64,000 bases of DNA from Candidatus Gastranaerophilales bacterium (lineage in GTDB: Bacteria > Cyanobacteriota > Vampirovibrionia > Gastranaerophilales > Gastranaerophilaceae), in contig CANQAV010000005.1 of NCBI GenBank assembly GCA_947589425.1, forward strand, positions 1 through 64,000, given 5' to 3'. Positions 16,068 to 24,917 of this stretch are shown piece after piece. Within the stretch, counting starts at the first letter, position 1, and every line of letters starts with the position of its first letter. The position numbers were made by a program, and so were the translations under genes. Below the pieces are notes generated by a model that was given only the letters and a program-made list of their open reading frames with translations, ran no database searches and was not told the DNA's origin.

Positions 16068-17696
16068 CTATACATCAAATCTTCTTCCGCCTCTTGCCGA
16101 CGTAATATCGTCATCTTGTTCGCCTGTTTCCGAAGATAAAGAATAGTCTTGCGTACTTTCTTGTGATGAAGCACATACAGCCCTTATATTAGCCCAAGCA
16201 CGAATTGCCATAATCTGTTCTTTTTGAGTTTTGGACAAAGGAACGGTATTATTAATTGCCTTATAAAAATCGTTAATTTCAAGTGCACGATTTTCAAAAA
16301 ATGCATCACAAAGAGCAGAAATAACAACCTGTTCAATTTCTGAGCCTATAAAACCCTCTGTCATTCGGGCAAGATTTTCCGTAAGCTCCGGGGTAGGTTT
16401 AATATTTTGACAAACTTCTTCATCTTTCAAACGTTTTGTAAGATGAACACGGAAAATTTCTTTTCGTTCGGAAAATGTCGGCAAATCAACGAAAAATATT
16501 TCATCAAAACGTCCTTTCCTTAATAATTCAGGAGGAAGCTGATTTATATTGTTTGCCGTTGCAATAACAAATACGGGAGATGTTTTTTCCTGCATCCAAG
16601 TTAAAAATGTACCAAAAATTCTTGCTGATACGCCGCTGTCGTTACCTGAAGAAACGCCGTTCAAGCCTTTTTCAATCTCATCAACCCAAAGAATTGCAGG
16701 AGCAACTGCTTCAACCGTTGAAATTGCTTTTCTCATATTTTCTTCGGAACTTCCCACAAGTCCCGAGAAAATTTTGCCCAAATCAAGTCTTAACAAGGGC
16801 AATTTCCAAATTGTACTCATTGCTTTTGCGGTTAAACTTTTACCGCAGCCGGGTATACCTGTTACCAAAACACCTTTGGGGGCGGGAATACAATATTTTT
16901 TAGCTTTTTCCGACCATGAATTATTTCTTTTCAACAGCCATTTTTTAAGGTTGTCCAAACCGCCTATATCATCAATTCCAAGGTCTGTTTGCACATATTC
17001 AAGCATGCCTGTTTTTCTTATGACTTGCATTTTTTCTTCAAGGATTACATTTATGTCATCACTTGTAAGTTTTCCGTCATTTACCATTGCAAGCGCAAAG
17101 GCGTTTTCGGCCTCCTGCATTGTTAATCCTTGAGCGGCTTTGCACAATCTGTCTTTATCTTCTTCACTTAAGCTTGATGTATCTATTTTTGTATTTAAAG
17201 CCATCATTTTTTCCAGCTTTACTTTTATTTCTTCCATTTTGGGAAGAGGAAAATCATATATCACGATATCCTTTTGCAAAGTGTCAGGAATTGAAAGTTC
17301 GGGGGATATGAAAATAATATTTTTTCTTACCGTGCTGGTTTTTAAAACAGGTATTATATCCCTTAAAGAACGCACAATGTTTGAATCCGCAGGTCTGTGA
17401 CCGTTTCCGAAGAATACATGGAAATCATAAAGTATAAATACCGAATCTTTATCATAATTTTGAATAAATTCAATTAATTTATTGGGCGCATAAGTATTTG
17501 TTACTTCCTTACCGTTAAGCTTTAAACCCGCAGCCTGGGTCCAAATAAACATTTCTCTGGGAACTTTTATCTGGGAAACATCACTTACGATTTTTTTAAT
17601 AAATTTAGTAGCCCTTTCTTCTTCGTAAGTTGATATATAAATATATGGAAATCTTGCTTTTAAAAGGTTAGACATCTTTTTAGTGTTCGTCTGCAT
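16068..17696 (-). CDS. ycf46: Ycf46-type AAA+ ATPase
   Basis: The 542-aa protein opens with a Ycf46-type N-domain ([36 protein letters not shown]). A classic AAA module follows: Walker A GIPGCGKS with K286, Walker [13 protein letters not shown], sensor [23 protein letters not shown] with the arginine-finger region, and a C-terminal helical lid ([20 protein letters not shown]). Ycf46 is encoded in many plastids and Cyanobacteria and has been linked to inorganic-carbon responses there, but its biochemical role is unsettled. It sits 64 nt after the radical-SAM gene and 14 nt before the Ycf35-like gene. AAGGAT precedes the ATG. Confidence 0.88.
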   Translation of the reverse strand: MQTNTKKMSNLLKARFPYIYISTYEEERATKFIKKIVSDVSQIKVPREMFIWTQAAGLKLNGKEVTNTYAPNKLIEFIQNYDKDSVFILYDFHVFFGNGHRPADSNIVRSLRDIIPVLKTSTVRKNIIFISPELSIPDTLQKDIVIYDFPLPKMEEIKVKLEKMMALNTKIDTSSLSEEDKDRLCKAAQGLTMQEAENAFALAMVNDGKLTSDDINVILEEKMQVIRKTGMLEYVQTDLGIDDIGGLDNLKKWLLKRNNSWSEKAKKYCIPAPKGVLVTGIPGCGKSLTAKAMSTIWKLPLLRLDLGKIFSGLVGSSEENMRKAISTVEAVAPAILWVDEIEKGLNGVSSGNDSGVSARIFGTFLTWMQEKTSPVFVIATANNINQLPPELLRKGRFDEIFFVDLPTFSERKEIFRVHLTKRLKDEEVCQNIKPTPELTENLARMTEGFIGSEIEQVVISALCDAFFENRALEINDFYKAINNTVPLSKTQKEQIMAIRAWANIRAVCASSQESTQDYSLSSETGEQDDDITSARGGRRFDV

Positions 17697-17760
17697 AATT
17701 CTATCCTTTATCTGTTAACTTTAAAAATCTTAACATATTTTGTTTAAACATACAATAAAT

Positions 17761-18345
17761 TTAGTGAAAATAGGGCATACCGAGTTTTTGCGCAAAACTT
17801 TCAAAATCTCCCATTCCGTTTATGAAAAGCGTACCGTCTTTATTTATGTTAATTTCAATCTTGTTTTTATATTTTTTCAAAATTTTTGAATTGTATCTTT
17901 TTGACAAAAAATGATATCTTTGATTGGATGAGCCCACCCAAGGCCTTGAAAAATCTCTTTCCTCTTCCTTATATTCTCCGTCAATTAAAATATCAATATT
18001 TTGCAGAATATCAAAATATTTTTCTTTTAATTCTTCAATCTTATATCCGGTAAAGCACAAAACAGACAACCCGTTTTTATATGCTCCGAAAGCAAGTTCT
18101 TTTAAGGCATTTGGCTGCTCAAAGGGCTCTCCGCCCAAAAAGGTAACTCCTTCAATTTTAGGGGTATTCAAGATATCCTCTAAAATATCTTTTGTATCAT
18201 AAACCACACCCCCGTCAAAATCCCATGTTGCATGCGCCCAACAGCCTCTGCATCTTTTTTTGCATCCCTGAAACCAGATACAATACCTTAAAGACGGACC
18301 TTCCGCCTTTGTGTGTTTTAATATTTTGTGAATTTTTACCTGCAT
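17761..18345 (-). CDS. Radical-SAM activating-enzyme-like protein (NrdG/Fer4_12 type)
   Basis: The 194-aa protein has the radical-SAM site CKKRCRGC (C28, C32, C35), preceded by YCIWFQG and followed by WAHATWDFDGG, as in NrdG and pyruvate-formate-lyase activases. TFLGGEPFEQP is the SAM-binding GGEP motif. It contains only one cluster. Because no nrdD lies nearby and the gene is coupled to a HhH protein (TAATG overlap) and to Ycf46, it more likely modifies something in this operon than activates ribonucleotide reductase; that is inference. Confidence 0.82.
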   Translation of the reverse strand: MQVKIHKILKHTKAEGPSLRYCIWFQGCKKRCRGCWAHATWDFDGGVVYDTKDILEDILNTPKIEGVTFLGGEPFEQPNALKELAFGAYKNGLSVLCFTGYKIEELKEKYFDILQNIDILIDGEYKEEERDFSRPWVGSSNQRYHFLSKRYNSKILKKYKNKIEININKDGTLFINGMGDFESFAQKLGMPYFH

Positions 18346-19151
18346 TAAAAATCGATTATCCTTCCGTCGGATGAATTTATATCGGACGGTTTTTTATATT
18401 TTCCTGCATACAAAGCGCTGTATATGTTTTGACGAAAATGCGGTTTTAATTTCGTTATTTCAAAAAACTCGTCGATAGTTTTAAAACCGTTGTTTTTTGT
18501 GCGATATTGAATTGCTTTTTTAGCCATTATGATACTTATTCCGGGAAGTTTTGACAACTCTTCCGCTCGAGCCGTATTAATATCAATCATGGTTAAAGGG
18601 TCTTTGTCAACTATTACGACTTCTTCGTTTTGTTTGATATATGGATTTTCAGGCTTTTTTACCTGCTCGTTTGCCTTTGCGGGAAGAACTTCTTCAACAA
18701 TAAAATTTCTCTTCAATATCAGCGCAATATTATTATAAGTGGTATAGTTGTTAAATTTAGTACAGATGTAGTCAAATATTTGATTAAATAAATTATTTAC
18801 AAACCCCGCAACACATTGTTCCTGTTTATCCCAAAAAACGGTTAGCGACTTTCCGCTGTTTCCTTTATCCGTTAAAATCATAGCTTGTAAACCAACGTTA
18901 TATATCAACTTCACTCTGTCATTTTTCAATTGATAAATATTTTTTGCTTCAACAAGCCATTTTCTGCATTTGTTACAAGCTTTTTTCCTTCTTATTCTTG
19001 CGGCAATTTTGCTTGACAAACTTTCATCCCAAGGAAGTCCGTCATAGGTTTTGAAATTTCCGGGTCCTCTGCCTCGAACCGCAACCAATAAAATAAGTGC
19101 CATGGCACTGGTAATAATCCTTACTATTAGATTAAAATAAAAGAGAAACAT
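18345..19151 (-). CDS. Membrane-anchored helix-hairpin-helix protein
   Basis: The 268-aa protein has an N-terminal membrane helix (residues about 5-26), a CNKC pair (C59, C62), a middle domain of unknown type, and a C-terminal ComEA-like helix-hairpin-helix (about 190-255). The last part reads MIDINTARAEELSKLPGISIIMAKKAIQYRTKNNGFKTIDEFFEI. Such HhH domains usually bind DNA or mediate assembly. It is the first gene of the operon leading to the radical-SAM, Ycf46, Ycf35-like and DUF2997 genes, and its stop overlaps the next start. No strong ribosome site is visible, so the start is provisional. Confidence 0.75.
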   Translation of the reverse strand: MFLFYFNLIVRIITSAMALILLVAVRGRGPGNFKTYDGLPWDESLSSKIAARIRRKKACNKCRKWLVEAKNIYQLKNDRVKLIYNVGLQAMILTDKGNSGKSLTVFWDKQEQCVAGFVNNLFNQIFDYICTKFNNYTTYNNIALILKRNFIVEEVLPAKANEQVKKPENPYIKQNEEVVIVDKDPLTMIDINTARAEELSKLPGISIIMAKKAIQYRTKNNGFKTIDEFFEITKLKPHFRQNIYSALYAGKYKKPSDINSSDGRIIDF

Positions 19152-19291
19152 AGCTATTCAATCTTATCCTTGCAATATTTTATAACACTTTATTCTTTTA
19201 GTAAAATATATCTGTAAAATGCCCAAAAAATCAATAAATTAAATATAAAAATTTTATAAATTCATTATTTTTTACAAAACAAAACATTCAA

Positions 19292-20254
19292 TTATTTCTT
19301 AATTCTTTCTTTGATTAAAGTAAATTTTCGAACAATTAAAGGGCTTGTAAAGGTTAAAAGTGTTTTTCTTTTATATAGCTTGAAATAAATTTCTTCTATA
19401 TATGGTTTAAAAAAAGGAGTCTTAATAAGATATTCATACCAAATATCAATTTTCGGGCAATAATTGTTCCATGGCTTATTTTGCTCCTGCGCATAATGCA
19501 GTTGAATAGGGCTATTAAGTGCTTCTTCGATTTCATTTCTTTCTTTTTCGTCCAAATTATCCGCATATTTTTCAAAAGAAGTATAGTCACTTACACCTAT
19601 AAGCGCATTTATGGGCATTGGTTTAATTTTAGGATAGCAAACTATATTCATAACGTCCTGTTCGGGACAAAGCAGTTTATGTGCATTTTGATATGCATAT
19701 TCAACAAATTTTTCTTCAATATTATCTTCCCTCATTTTTTTAAGATTGAAAACCATAAACCCTGCGCCAAAACACAGCTTTTTCTTTTCTTCTTCGGTAT
19801 ATTCTTCTCTTTTTCTTTTATATTTTGGGGGGTTAGTCGGATTTTTAAAATTTATTCCTTTTGATGCCGAAAAATAATAGTTTTCTTCTTTCTCAAAATC
19901 ATTATAAACGGTTGAAATATCCCCTAAAAACACAACATCAACATCAGATACCATAATTTTATCCAAAGAAGGAAAAATTGAAGAAACGAGAAATTTGTAA
20001 AACATCTCTTTTGTAAAAATCCGATTAGCATAAGTAATTTTATGCAAATCATCAAATTTATTGCTCATATTTATAAATTCAAGACTTACGTTTAAAAAAG
20101 GCTCTGTTGTTTTAAAAAGGAGCTTTTTATTTTCTTCTTTGATATCGTTTTCTAAAATGTAAATCTTATAATCGTAATCTTTATTGGCATTATAGAGCAT
20201 TGAATATATCGCAACACTGCCGGGGATGGAATAATTGTTATCAAAACAAAACAT
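19292..20254 (-). CDS. GT8-family glycosyltransferase, phase-variable, OFF
   Basis: The frame from ATG 20254 gives 320 aa of a GT8 enzyme. It has FCFDNNYSIPGSVAIYSML at the start, the metal-binding DxD in VSDVDVVFLGD (about 100-110), and LHYAQEQNKPWNN near 255. Family members begin slightly upstream (xIPVMFCFDNNY), so 20254 is probably not the real start. Upstream in the same strand an ATG at 20343 opens MENVFKSYEN..., runs into a G8 tract (20288-20281) and stops at TAA directly after it. With nine G the frame would continue into NHRRTIPVMFCFDNNY and give about 350 aa. TTGTAA (20379-20374), 17 nt and TAAGAT (20356-20351) form a promoter placing the transcript start at the 20343 ATG. Confidence 0.8.
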   Translation of the reverse strand: MFCFDNNYSIPGSVAIYSMLYNANKDYDYKIYILENDIKEENKKLLFKTTEPFLNVSLEFINMSNKFDDLHKITYANRIFTKEMFYKFLVSSIFPSLDKIMVSDVDVVFLGDISTVYNDFEKEENYYFSASKGINFKNPTNPPKYKRKREEYTEEEKKKLCFGAGFMVFNLKKMREDNIEEKFVEYAYQNAHKLLCPEQDVMNIVCYPKIKPMPINALIGVSDYTSFEKYADNLDEKERNEIEEALNSPIQLHYAQEQNKPWNNYCPKIDIWYEYLIKTPFFKPYIEEIYFKLYKRKTLLTFTSPLIVRKFTLIKERIKK

Positions 20255-20280
20255 TACGGGAATTGTTCTTCTATGGTTTA

Positions 20281-20288
20281 CCCCCCCC
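20281..20288 (-). repeat. Poly-G8 tract at the 5' end of the GT8 gene
   Basis: Eight C on the plus strand (G on the coding strand) lie between the inferred start at 20343 and the GT8 body. G7 gives CCA TAG and G8 gives GGG TAA, both stops. G9 gives an open frame into the GT8 domain. It is a candidate slipped-strand switch. Confidence 0.75.
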
Positions 20289-20395
20289 TTGATTTTTGGG
20301 ATTTTAAAACCCGATTTTCGTATGATTTAAAAACATTTTCCATAGGTTTAATCTTACAATATTAACATTTTTTTTACAACAATTTTATGGAATAT

Positions 20396-21919
20396 TTAAC
20401 GCTTTTCAACGGTTTTAAGAGTGAAAGCCAAAGGTATAACAATGAAGCCGATGAAAGCCAAAATTTCAAAAACATCAACGTATGCCATAATTTTTGACTG
20501 TACAACCAAAGATTTATATAAATATGCATTTGCTTTAATGTTTGCGCTGTAGCCTCCCGAATAAAGAGAGAATGTGTGAATAAGGGAGTTAAATCTGTTT
20601 TGAAAAGCAAGAGAATAATTTGATAAATTTCTTACAAGATAAACCTGATGCGCCTGAGAAAATATTGCAACAAGACTGTTTACAATTGAAGCGGAAGTTG
20701 CCATACATACCGTTTTACATAAGTTATGAAGACTTGCCCCGTTTGACAGCTCAATTTTGGGAAGAGTACCCAAAACCAAAGATGAAACAGGTACAAATAC
20801 AAGAATAATCCCAACCCCCATCATAATATTAGGTATTGCAATATAGCCGAAAGAAACAAGAAGATTTATGTTTTTATAAAGTATGACGGAGCACCCCAAA
20901 AGGAAAAAGCCGAGAGTAATCAATTTTCTGTTATCAAAAATTTTCATCAGAGGATTAATTAATACAATCATTATAAAAGAAGATATAATTCGAGGCGCAA
21001 GCGCCATACCGCTTAACATTGCGGTATATCCCAAAACATTCTGCATGAATTGAGGTATTAAGACAATGCTTGAAAACACAATTACGTTAACACTTGCCGA
21101 AAGTATCGTCCCCATAACGAAATTGGTATCTTTAAATATTCTTAAGTTTACAATCGGATTTTTATATTCGAGCTCCCAAACAATGAAAAATACAAATGAA
21201 ATTACGGATATTGAGCTTAAAACGCATATCCAATCACTGTCAAACCAGCGGTACTGCTGACCTTTGTCTAAAACTATCTGCATTGTTAAAAGCCATATAA
21301 CAAGAGAGGTCATCCCCAAAAAATCAATACCTTCAATCTTTTTCCTTATATCAAGCTCGGAAATATTTGCATGCACCATAGCAACCGAAATAATTCCGAC
21401 GGGAATATTAATAAGATAAATCCACTGCCAATCGGCATTATCAACAATAAAACCGCCAAAAGTAGGACCTAATATTGCAAAAATCATAACAGCCATTCCA
21501 AAAAGGCTCATTGCAATACTTCTTTTTTCATAGGGGAAAGAAGATAATAAAACGGATTGTGCAATAGGTGTCATCGGTCCTCCGCCTATCCCTTGAATTA
21601 ATCTTCCCAAAACCATTAAATTAAGGCTGTGGGAAGTAGCACAAATTAAAGAGCCTATTGTAAAAATAGAGATAAAAACTTTGAGAAAAAGTTTGCGCCC
21701 CATTAAATTTTCAAGCCAGCCCGTCATCAGAATTAAACAAGCATTTGCAATCATATAAGAAGTTATAACCCAATTTGCCTCGTCAACGGTTGAGCCGAAA
21801 TACCCCGCAATATGGGGAATTGCAACGTTTGTTGCGGAAGTTGCAAGACAAGAAAATGATGCAGGTATCAAAATCGTGAGAGCAATAAGCCAAAGAGGTT
21901 TTTTAGATATGTTTTCCAT
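20396..21919 (-). CDS. emrB: MFS drug efflux permease, DHA2/EmrB type
   Basis: The 507-aa protein is a 14-helix major facilitator of the DHA2 family. Typical motifs are NVAIPHIAGYFGSTVDEANWVITSYMIANACLI in the first helices, GWLENLMGRKLFL (motif A), GRLIQGIGGGPMTP, and the motif C region LGPTFGGFIVDNADWQWIYLINIPVGI. It works as a tripartite pump with the EmrA-like adaptor and an outer-membrane TolC. The gene follows emrA directly (positions shared at 21919) in a marR-emrA-emrB operon. The substrate is likely a hydrophobic toxic compound or bile-type molecule, by analogy only. Confidence 0.92.
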   Translation of the reverse strand: MENISKKPLWLIALTILIPASFSCLATSATNVAIPHIAGYFGSTVDEANWVITSYMIANACLILMTGWLENLMGRKLFLKVFISIFTIGSLICATSHSLNLMVLGRLIQGIGGGPMTPIAQSVLLSSFPYEKRSIAMSLFGMAVMIFAILGPTFGGFIVDNADWQWIYLINIPVGIISVAMVHANISELDIRKKIEGIDFLGMTSLVIWLLTMQIVLDKGQQYRWFDSDWICVLSSISVISFVFFIVWELEYKNPIVNLRIFKDTNFVMGTILSASVNVIVFSSIVLIPQFMQNVLGYTAMLSGMALAPRIISSFIMIVLINPLMKIFDNRKLITLGFFLLGCSVILYKNINLLVSFGYIAIPNIMMGVGIILVFVPVSSLVLGTLPKIELSNGASLHNLCKTVCMATSASIVNSLVAIFSQAHQVYLVRNLSNYSLAFQNRFNSLIHTFSLYSGGYSANIKANAYLYKSLVVQSKIMAYVDVFEILAFIGFIVIPLAFTLKTVEKR

Positions 21920-22944
21920 TATCTTACCTTAACAGTCGGAACAACGGACATCCCCGGAACTATGTTATATTTTGAAATGTCATCCGTAAAAATAATTTTA
22001 ACGGGAACTCTCTGTACAATTTTTACATAACTGCCAACGGCATTCTCCGGCGGGAAAAGACTTGCCTTTGCACCTGTTGAGCGCTGTATACTCTCTACTT
22101 CGCCGCTAAATTTTTTAGAGCCGAAGGTATCTATTTTAATTTTTACCTTCTGACCTTTTTTCATGTTTGCAATCTGTGTTTCTTTAAAGTTTGCAACCAC
22201 CCAGACTTTTTCGGGAACAATTGAAAATAAAGGCTGGGCTTTTTGAACAAAATTGCCTTCTTCAACCGTTCTGTTTGTAATTAATCCGTCTTGAGGAGCA
22301 TAAATTTTAGTATAGGAAAGATTTAGTTTATCTTCTTCAACCTTTGATTTCATTTTTTTTGAAGATGCCGAAATCTCGTCATATTTTGCCTTTGAATTTT
22401 TATAGTTCATTTGCGCTTCGACAAATTTTGTCTTGCTTGCTTCAAAATCCTGTTTTGAAGAAATTTCTTTCCGATAAAGCTTTGAATATCTTTCATAATC
22501 ATTTTTTGCAAAATCAAGCTCTGATTTTGTTTTTAAAAGCTCGTTTTTGGCTTGCTGCAACCTTGCGGTGTTTTCTTCAAAATCCGCTTTTGACTGTTCA
22601 AATTTAACCCTGTAATCATTCGGGTCAATTTCTAAAAGCAAATCTCCTTTTTTAACTTCCATATTATCGTCAATTTTTAAGTTAACAACCTGTCCGCTTA
22701 CTCTCGGCGCAATTGATACAATATGCCCCTCAACAAAAGCATCATCCGTTGATTTGTAGAAATAGTTATGAATTGAATAAAATACGGCGCTTATTAAAAA
22801 TATTATAATTGTAATAATCGGAACAAACACCCTTTTCTTCTTTAATTCGGGGCGGGTGTCAGGTTTTATTTCATTAATTTTTTCTTCTTTTTTTGAGTCT
22901 TTATCTTTTGTAGTTTTATCTTTTTTGTTGTTATCTGCTTCCAT
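21919..22944 (-). CDS. emrA: EmrA/HlyD-family membrane fusion protein
   Basis: The 341-codon frame from ATG 22944 encodes a periplasmic adaptor. It has a Lys/Glu-rich cytoplasmic start, one membrane helix (VPIITIIIFLISAVFY, about 40-58), and STDDAFVEGHIVSIAPRVSGQV. A long coiled-coil hairpin with alternating Lys and Glu follows, then a lipoyl/beta-barrel part (APQDGLITNRTVEEGNFVQKAQPLFSIVP, WVVANFKETQIANMKKGQKVKIKID). AAGGA lies 6 nt before ATG 22944; an upstream ATG at 23034 would overlap marR and lacks support. It links EmrB to the outer membrane channel. Confidence 0.9.
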   Translation of the reverse strand: MEADNNKKDKTTKDKDSKKEEKINEIKPDTRPELKKKRVFVPIITIIIFLISAVFYSIHNYFYKSTDDAFVEGHIVSIAPRVSGQVVNLKIDDNMEVKKGDLLLEIDPNDYRVKFEQSKADFEENTARLQQAKNELLKTKSELDFAKNDYERYSKLYRKEISSKQDFEASKTKFVEAQMNYKNSKAKYDEISASSKKMKSKVEEDKLNLSYTKIYAPQDGLITNRTVEEGNFVQKAQPLFSIVPEKVWVVANFKETQIANMKKGQKVKIKIDTFGSKKFSGEVESIQRSTGAKASLFPPENAVGSYVKIVQRVPVKIIFTDDISKYNIVPGMSVVPTVKVR

Positions 22945-22954
22945 AATTTTTCCT

Positions 22955-23410
22955 TTATATTTGGAGATTTGTCTTGTCCGAGAGATTGAAATATATTTTA
23001 TCGAGGGTGTTAAGGCAAATTTCAAGTTCTTCATTTTTAATGTTTTTTGTGGCGGTTTTTCTTATTTTATCTGCGGTGAACTTCATTTTTGAATATAAGT
23101 TTAAGCCTTTTTGAGTTAATTTTAATTTATATATCTGCCTTCCGTTTGAATCAATCGTAATATCAATCAGTTCTTTTTCTTTTAAAATTTTAACAATTCG
23201 GCTGATATTTGCTCTGTCTTTCAAGGTGATTTCGGATAAGCGCCTTTGATAGATTTCACTGCTGTCTGCAATCAGCGATAAAATCGCATATTGTTCCGCC
23301 GTTACATCAAAACCTTCTTCGGCAAAAGTTTGATTTGAATATGCTCTCATTAATATTGCCGTGGTAGAAAGCCTTGCTCTTATTCTTTCTTTTAAAATAC
23401 TTCTTAACAT
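22955..23410 (-). CDS. MarR-family transcriptional regulator
   Basis: The 151-aa protein has a MarR winged helix domain: FDVTAEQYAILSLIADSSEIYQRRLSEITLKDRANISRIVKILKEKELIDITIDSNGRQIYKLKLTQKG. The family usually represses its own multidrug efflux operon until a toxic ligand binds. It is the first gene of the emrAB operon, 10 nt before emrA, and is divergent from the tolC-like gene. A near-perfect 22-bp palindrome lies 20 nt upstream of its start and is the likely operator for both directions. Confidence 0.92.
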   Translation of the reverse strand: MLRSILKERIRARLSTTAILMRAYSNQTFAEEGFDVTAEQYAILSLIADSSEIYQRRLSEITLKDRANISRIVKILKEKELIDITIDSNGRQIYKLKLTQKGLNLYSKMKFTADKIRKTATKNIKNEELEICLNTLDKIYFNLSDKTNLQI

Positions 23411-23429
23411 ATTGTTTTGTTTATGTGTT

Positions 23430-23451
23430 TGTGTTGTAATTATAACACAAG
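23430..23451. promoter_or_regulatory. Probable MarR operator between marR and tolC
   Basis: TTGTGTT (23430-23436) and AACACAA (23445-23451) are perfect inverted arms, and the 11-bp half sites differ at one position. The site lies in the 64-bp divergent spacer between marR (start 23410) and the TolC-like gene (start 23475), so one regulator could control the whole tripartite pump. Confidence 0.65.
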
Positions 23452-23474
23452 AAAAATTTTCGGAAACATTTATT

Positions 23475-24857
23475 ATGAAAAAATTTTTAATCGCACTAAT
23501 TGCCCTTATTTTAACAACAAATTTCGCATATTCAAAAGACGATATTAAATCTCTTGAGCATGAACAAAATAAAATTTCTTATCTTAATATTGATTATTGG
23601 GAAAATTACGGGGATGACCTTTTAATCGAACATTTAAAAAATTTGTTTGAACAGAACTATGACTTAAAAATCGCCCAAATAAAATTAAAAGAAAACGAAA
23701 AACTTGTGAGCCTTCAGTTTGCAAATGAACTGCCTCAATTAAGTTTCGACGGCTATATCACAAGGGATTTCCGCTCATCCGTTCAAAAATTCGGCTCAAT
23801 GTCAATACCGAGCTATGCTCAAAATAATTTTCAACTTCCCTTAAGCGCAAGCTATGAAATTGACATCTGGGGCAAAAACAGGCTTAAAACAAAAAGCGCA
23901 AAACAACTTTATGAAATTGAAAAACAAAATGAAAGAACCCGCTATATCTCTCTTACCTCTGATTTTACAAGCGATTACTTTAACCTTATAAAAACGGATG
24001 AACTTTTAAAAATTCAAGATGAATTAATTGAAATTCAAAAAGAAATTGTGGAAAAAATCGAATTTAAAAATCAAACGGGTTTATGCTCAATTAACGAAGT
24101 TTTAGCCGAAAAAAAACTTCTTACAACATTTTATGAAGAAAAAAACAATCTTGAAGATAAAAAAGAGGCTCTTGAAAACGCTCTAAAATCTTATCTTGCT
24201 TTAAGAGAAGGTCATATTGAAAGAAAAAATTTCAACGATATTGAAATAAATTTTGTTCCCGAAAAATTAAACACGGATATAATTGAAAAAAGACCCGATT
24301 TTATTGCAAGCGAACTAAACCTTAAAAAATCGGGCTATGATGTAAGAATTGCAAGAAAGGAACTTTTGCCGAATTTTATAATTTTCGGTCAAATAGGCTT
24401 AAATTCATATCATTTTTCGGATTTGTTCAAATCTTCAACACAGCTTGCAAATGCGGGAATAATTCCGACTTTTGACATTTTTTCGGGCGGGCGCAAAATG
24501 GCATTTTTAAAATTAAAAAAATATCAATATGATGAAGCCTTAAACCAATATCAGAAAACAATTGTTGAAGATATCAAGGAAGTTAACAATGCTGTCTGCG
24601 AAGTTAAAACCGCAAAGAAAAATTATCTTGAAGCAAATGAAAGATATGATATTCAAAACAGAATTTTCTCTCTCGTTAAAGATAAAAAAGAAATCGGGGC
24701 TTCTTCCGGTCTTGATGTTTTATATGCAAAACAAGGAAGTCTTTTCTCAAGAAAAGAAAGTGTTTCAAATACCGTTAACTATCTTATCTCTACAATAACC
24801 CTGTATAAATCAACGGGGGGACAAAACCTGTTTGAATTAAAAGAAGAGAACTTGTAA
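23475..24857 (+). CDS. tolC: TolC-like outer membrane efflux channel
   Basis: The 460-aa protein is an outer membrane factor of the RND/NodT-TolC type. It has a signal peptide (MKKFLIALIALILTTNFAYS), paired long helices with heptad character, the strand region LSASYEIDIWGKNRLKTKSAK, and FDIFSGGRKMAFLKLKKYQYDEALNQYQKTIVEDIKEVNNA near the C-terminus. The ATG at 23475 starts the signal peptide; the 38 residues upstream lie in the operator region. It is divergent from marR-emrA-emrB and supplies their exit duct. A G6 run at 24815-24820 is in frame and not obviously a switch. Confidence 0.9.
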   Translation: MKKFLIALIALILTTNFAYSKDDIKSLEHEQNKISYLNIDYWENYGDDLLIEHLKNLFEQNYDLKIAQIKLKENEKLVSLQFANELPQLSFDGYITRDFRSSVQKFGSMSIPSYAQNNFQLPLSASYEIDIWGKNRLKTKSAKQLYEIEKQNERTRYISLTSDFTSDYFNLIKTDELLKIQDELIEIQKEIVEKIEFKNQTGLCSINEVLAEKKLLTTFYEEKNNLEDKKEALENALKSYLALREGHIERKNFNDIEINFVPEKLNTDIIEKRPDFIASELNLKKSGYDVRIARKELLPNFIIFGQIGLNSYHFSDLFKSSTQLANAGIIPTFDIFSGGRKMAFLKLKKYQYDEALNQYQKTIVEDIKEVNNAVCEVKTAKKNYLEANERYDIQNRIFSLVKDKKEIGASSGLDVLYAKQGSLFSRKESVSNTVNYLISTITLYKSTGGQNLFELKEENL

Positions 24858-24917
24858 ACCTTAAAGCAAAAAAATTTTTTTATATGCATTGTAATTATAA
24901 AAATTTAGAGCCTCGCA

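Noticed and set aside
17087-17400. Plus-strand open frames opposite the Ycf46 gene
   Set aside because: They are antisense shadows of a conserved AAA domain, without ribosome sites or family likeness.
23361-23474. 38-residue N-terminal extension of the TolC-like protein
   Set aside because: It covers the marR start and the operator; a perfect signal peptide begins at 23475.
24815-24820. G6 run in the tolC-like gene as a phase-variation tract
   Set aside because: It is short and in frame, and there is no alternative continuing frame.
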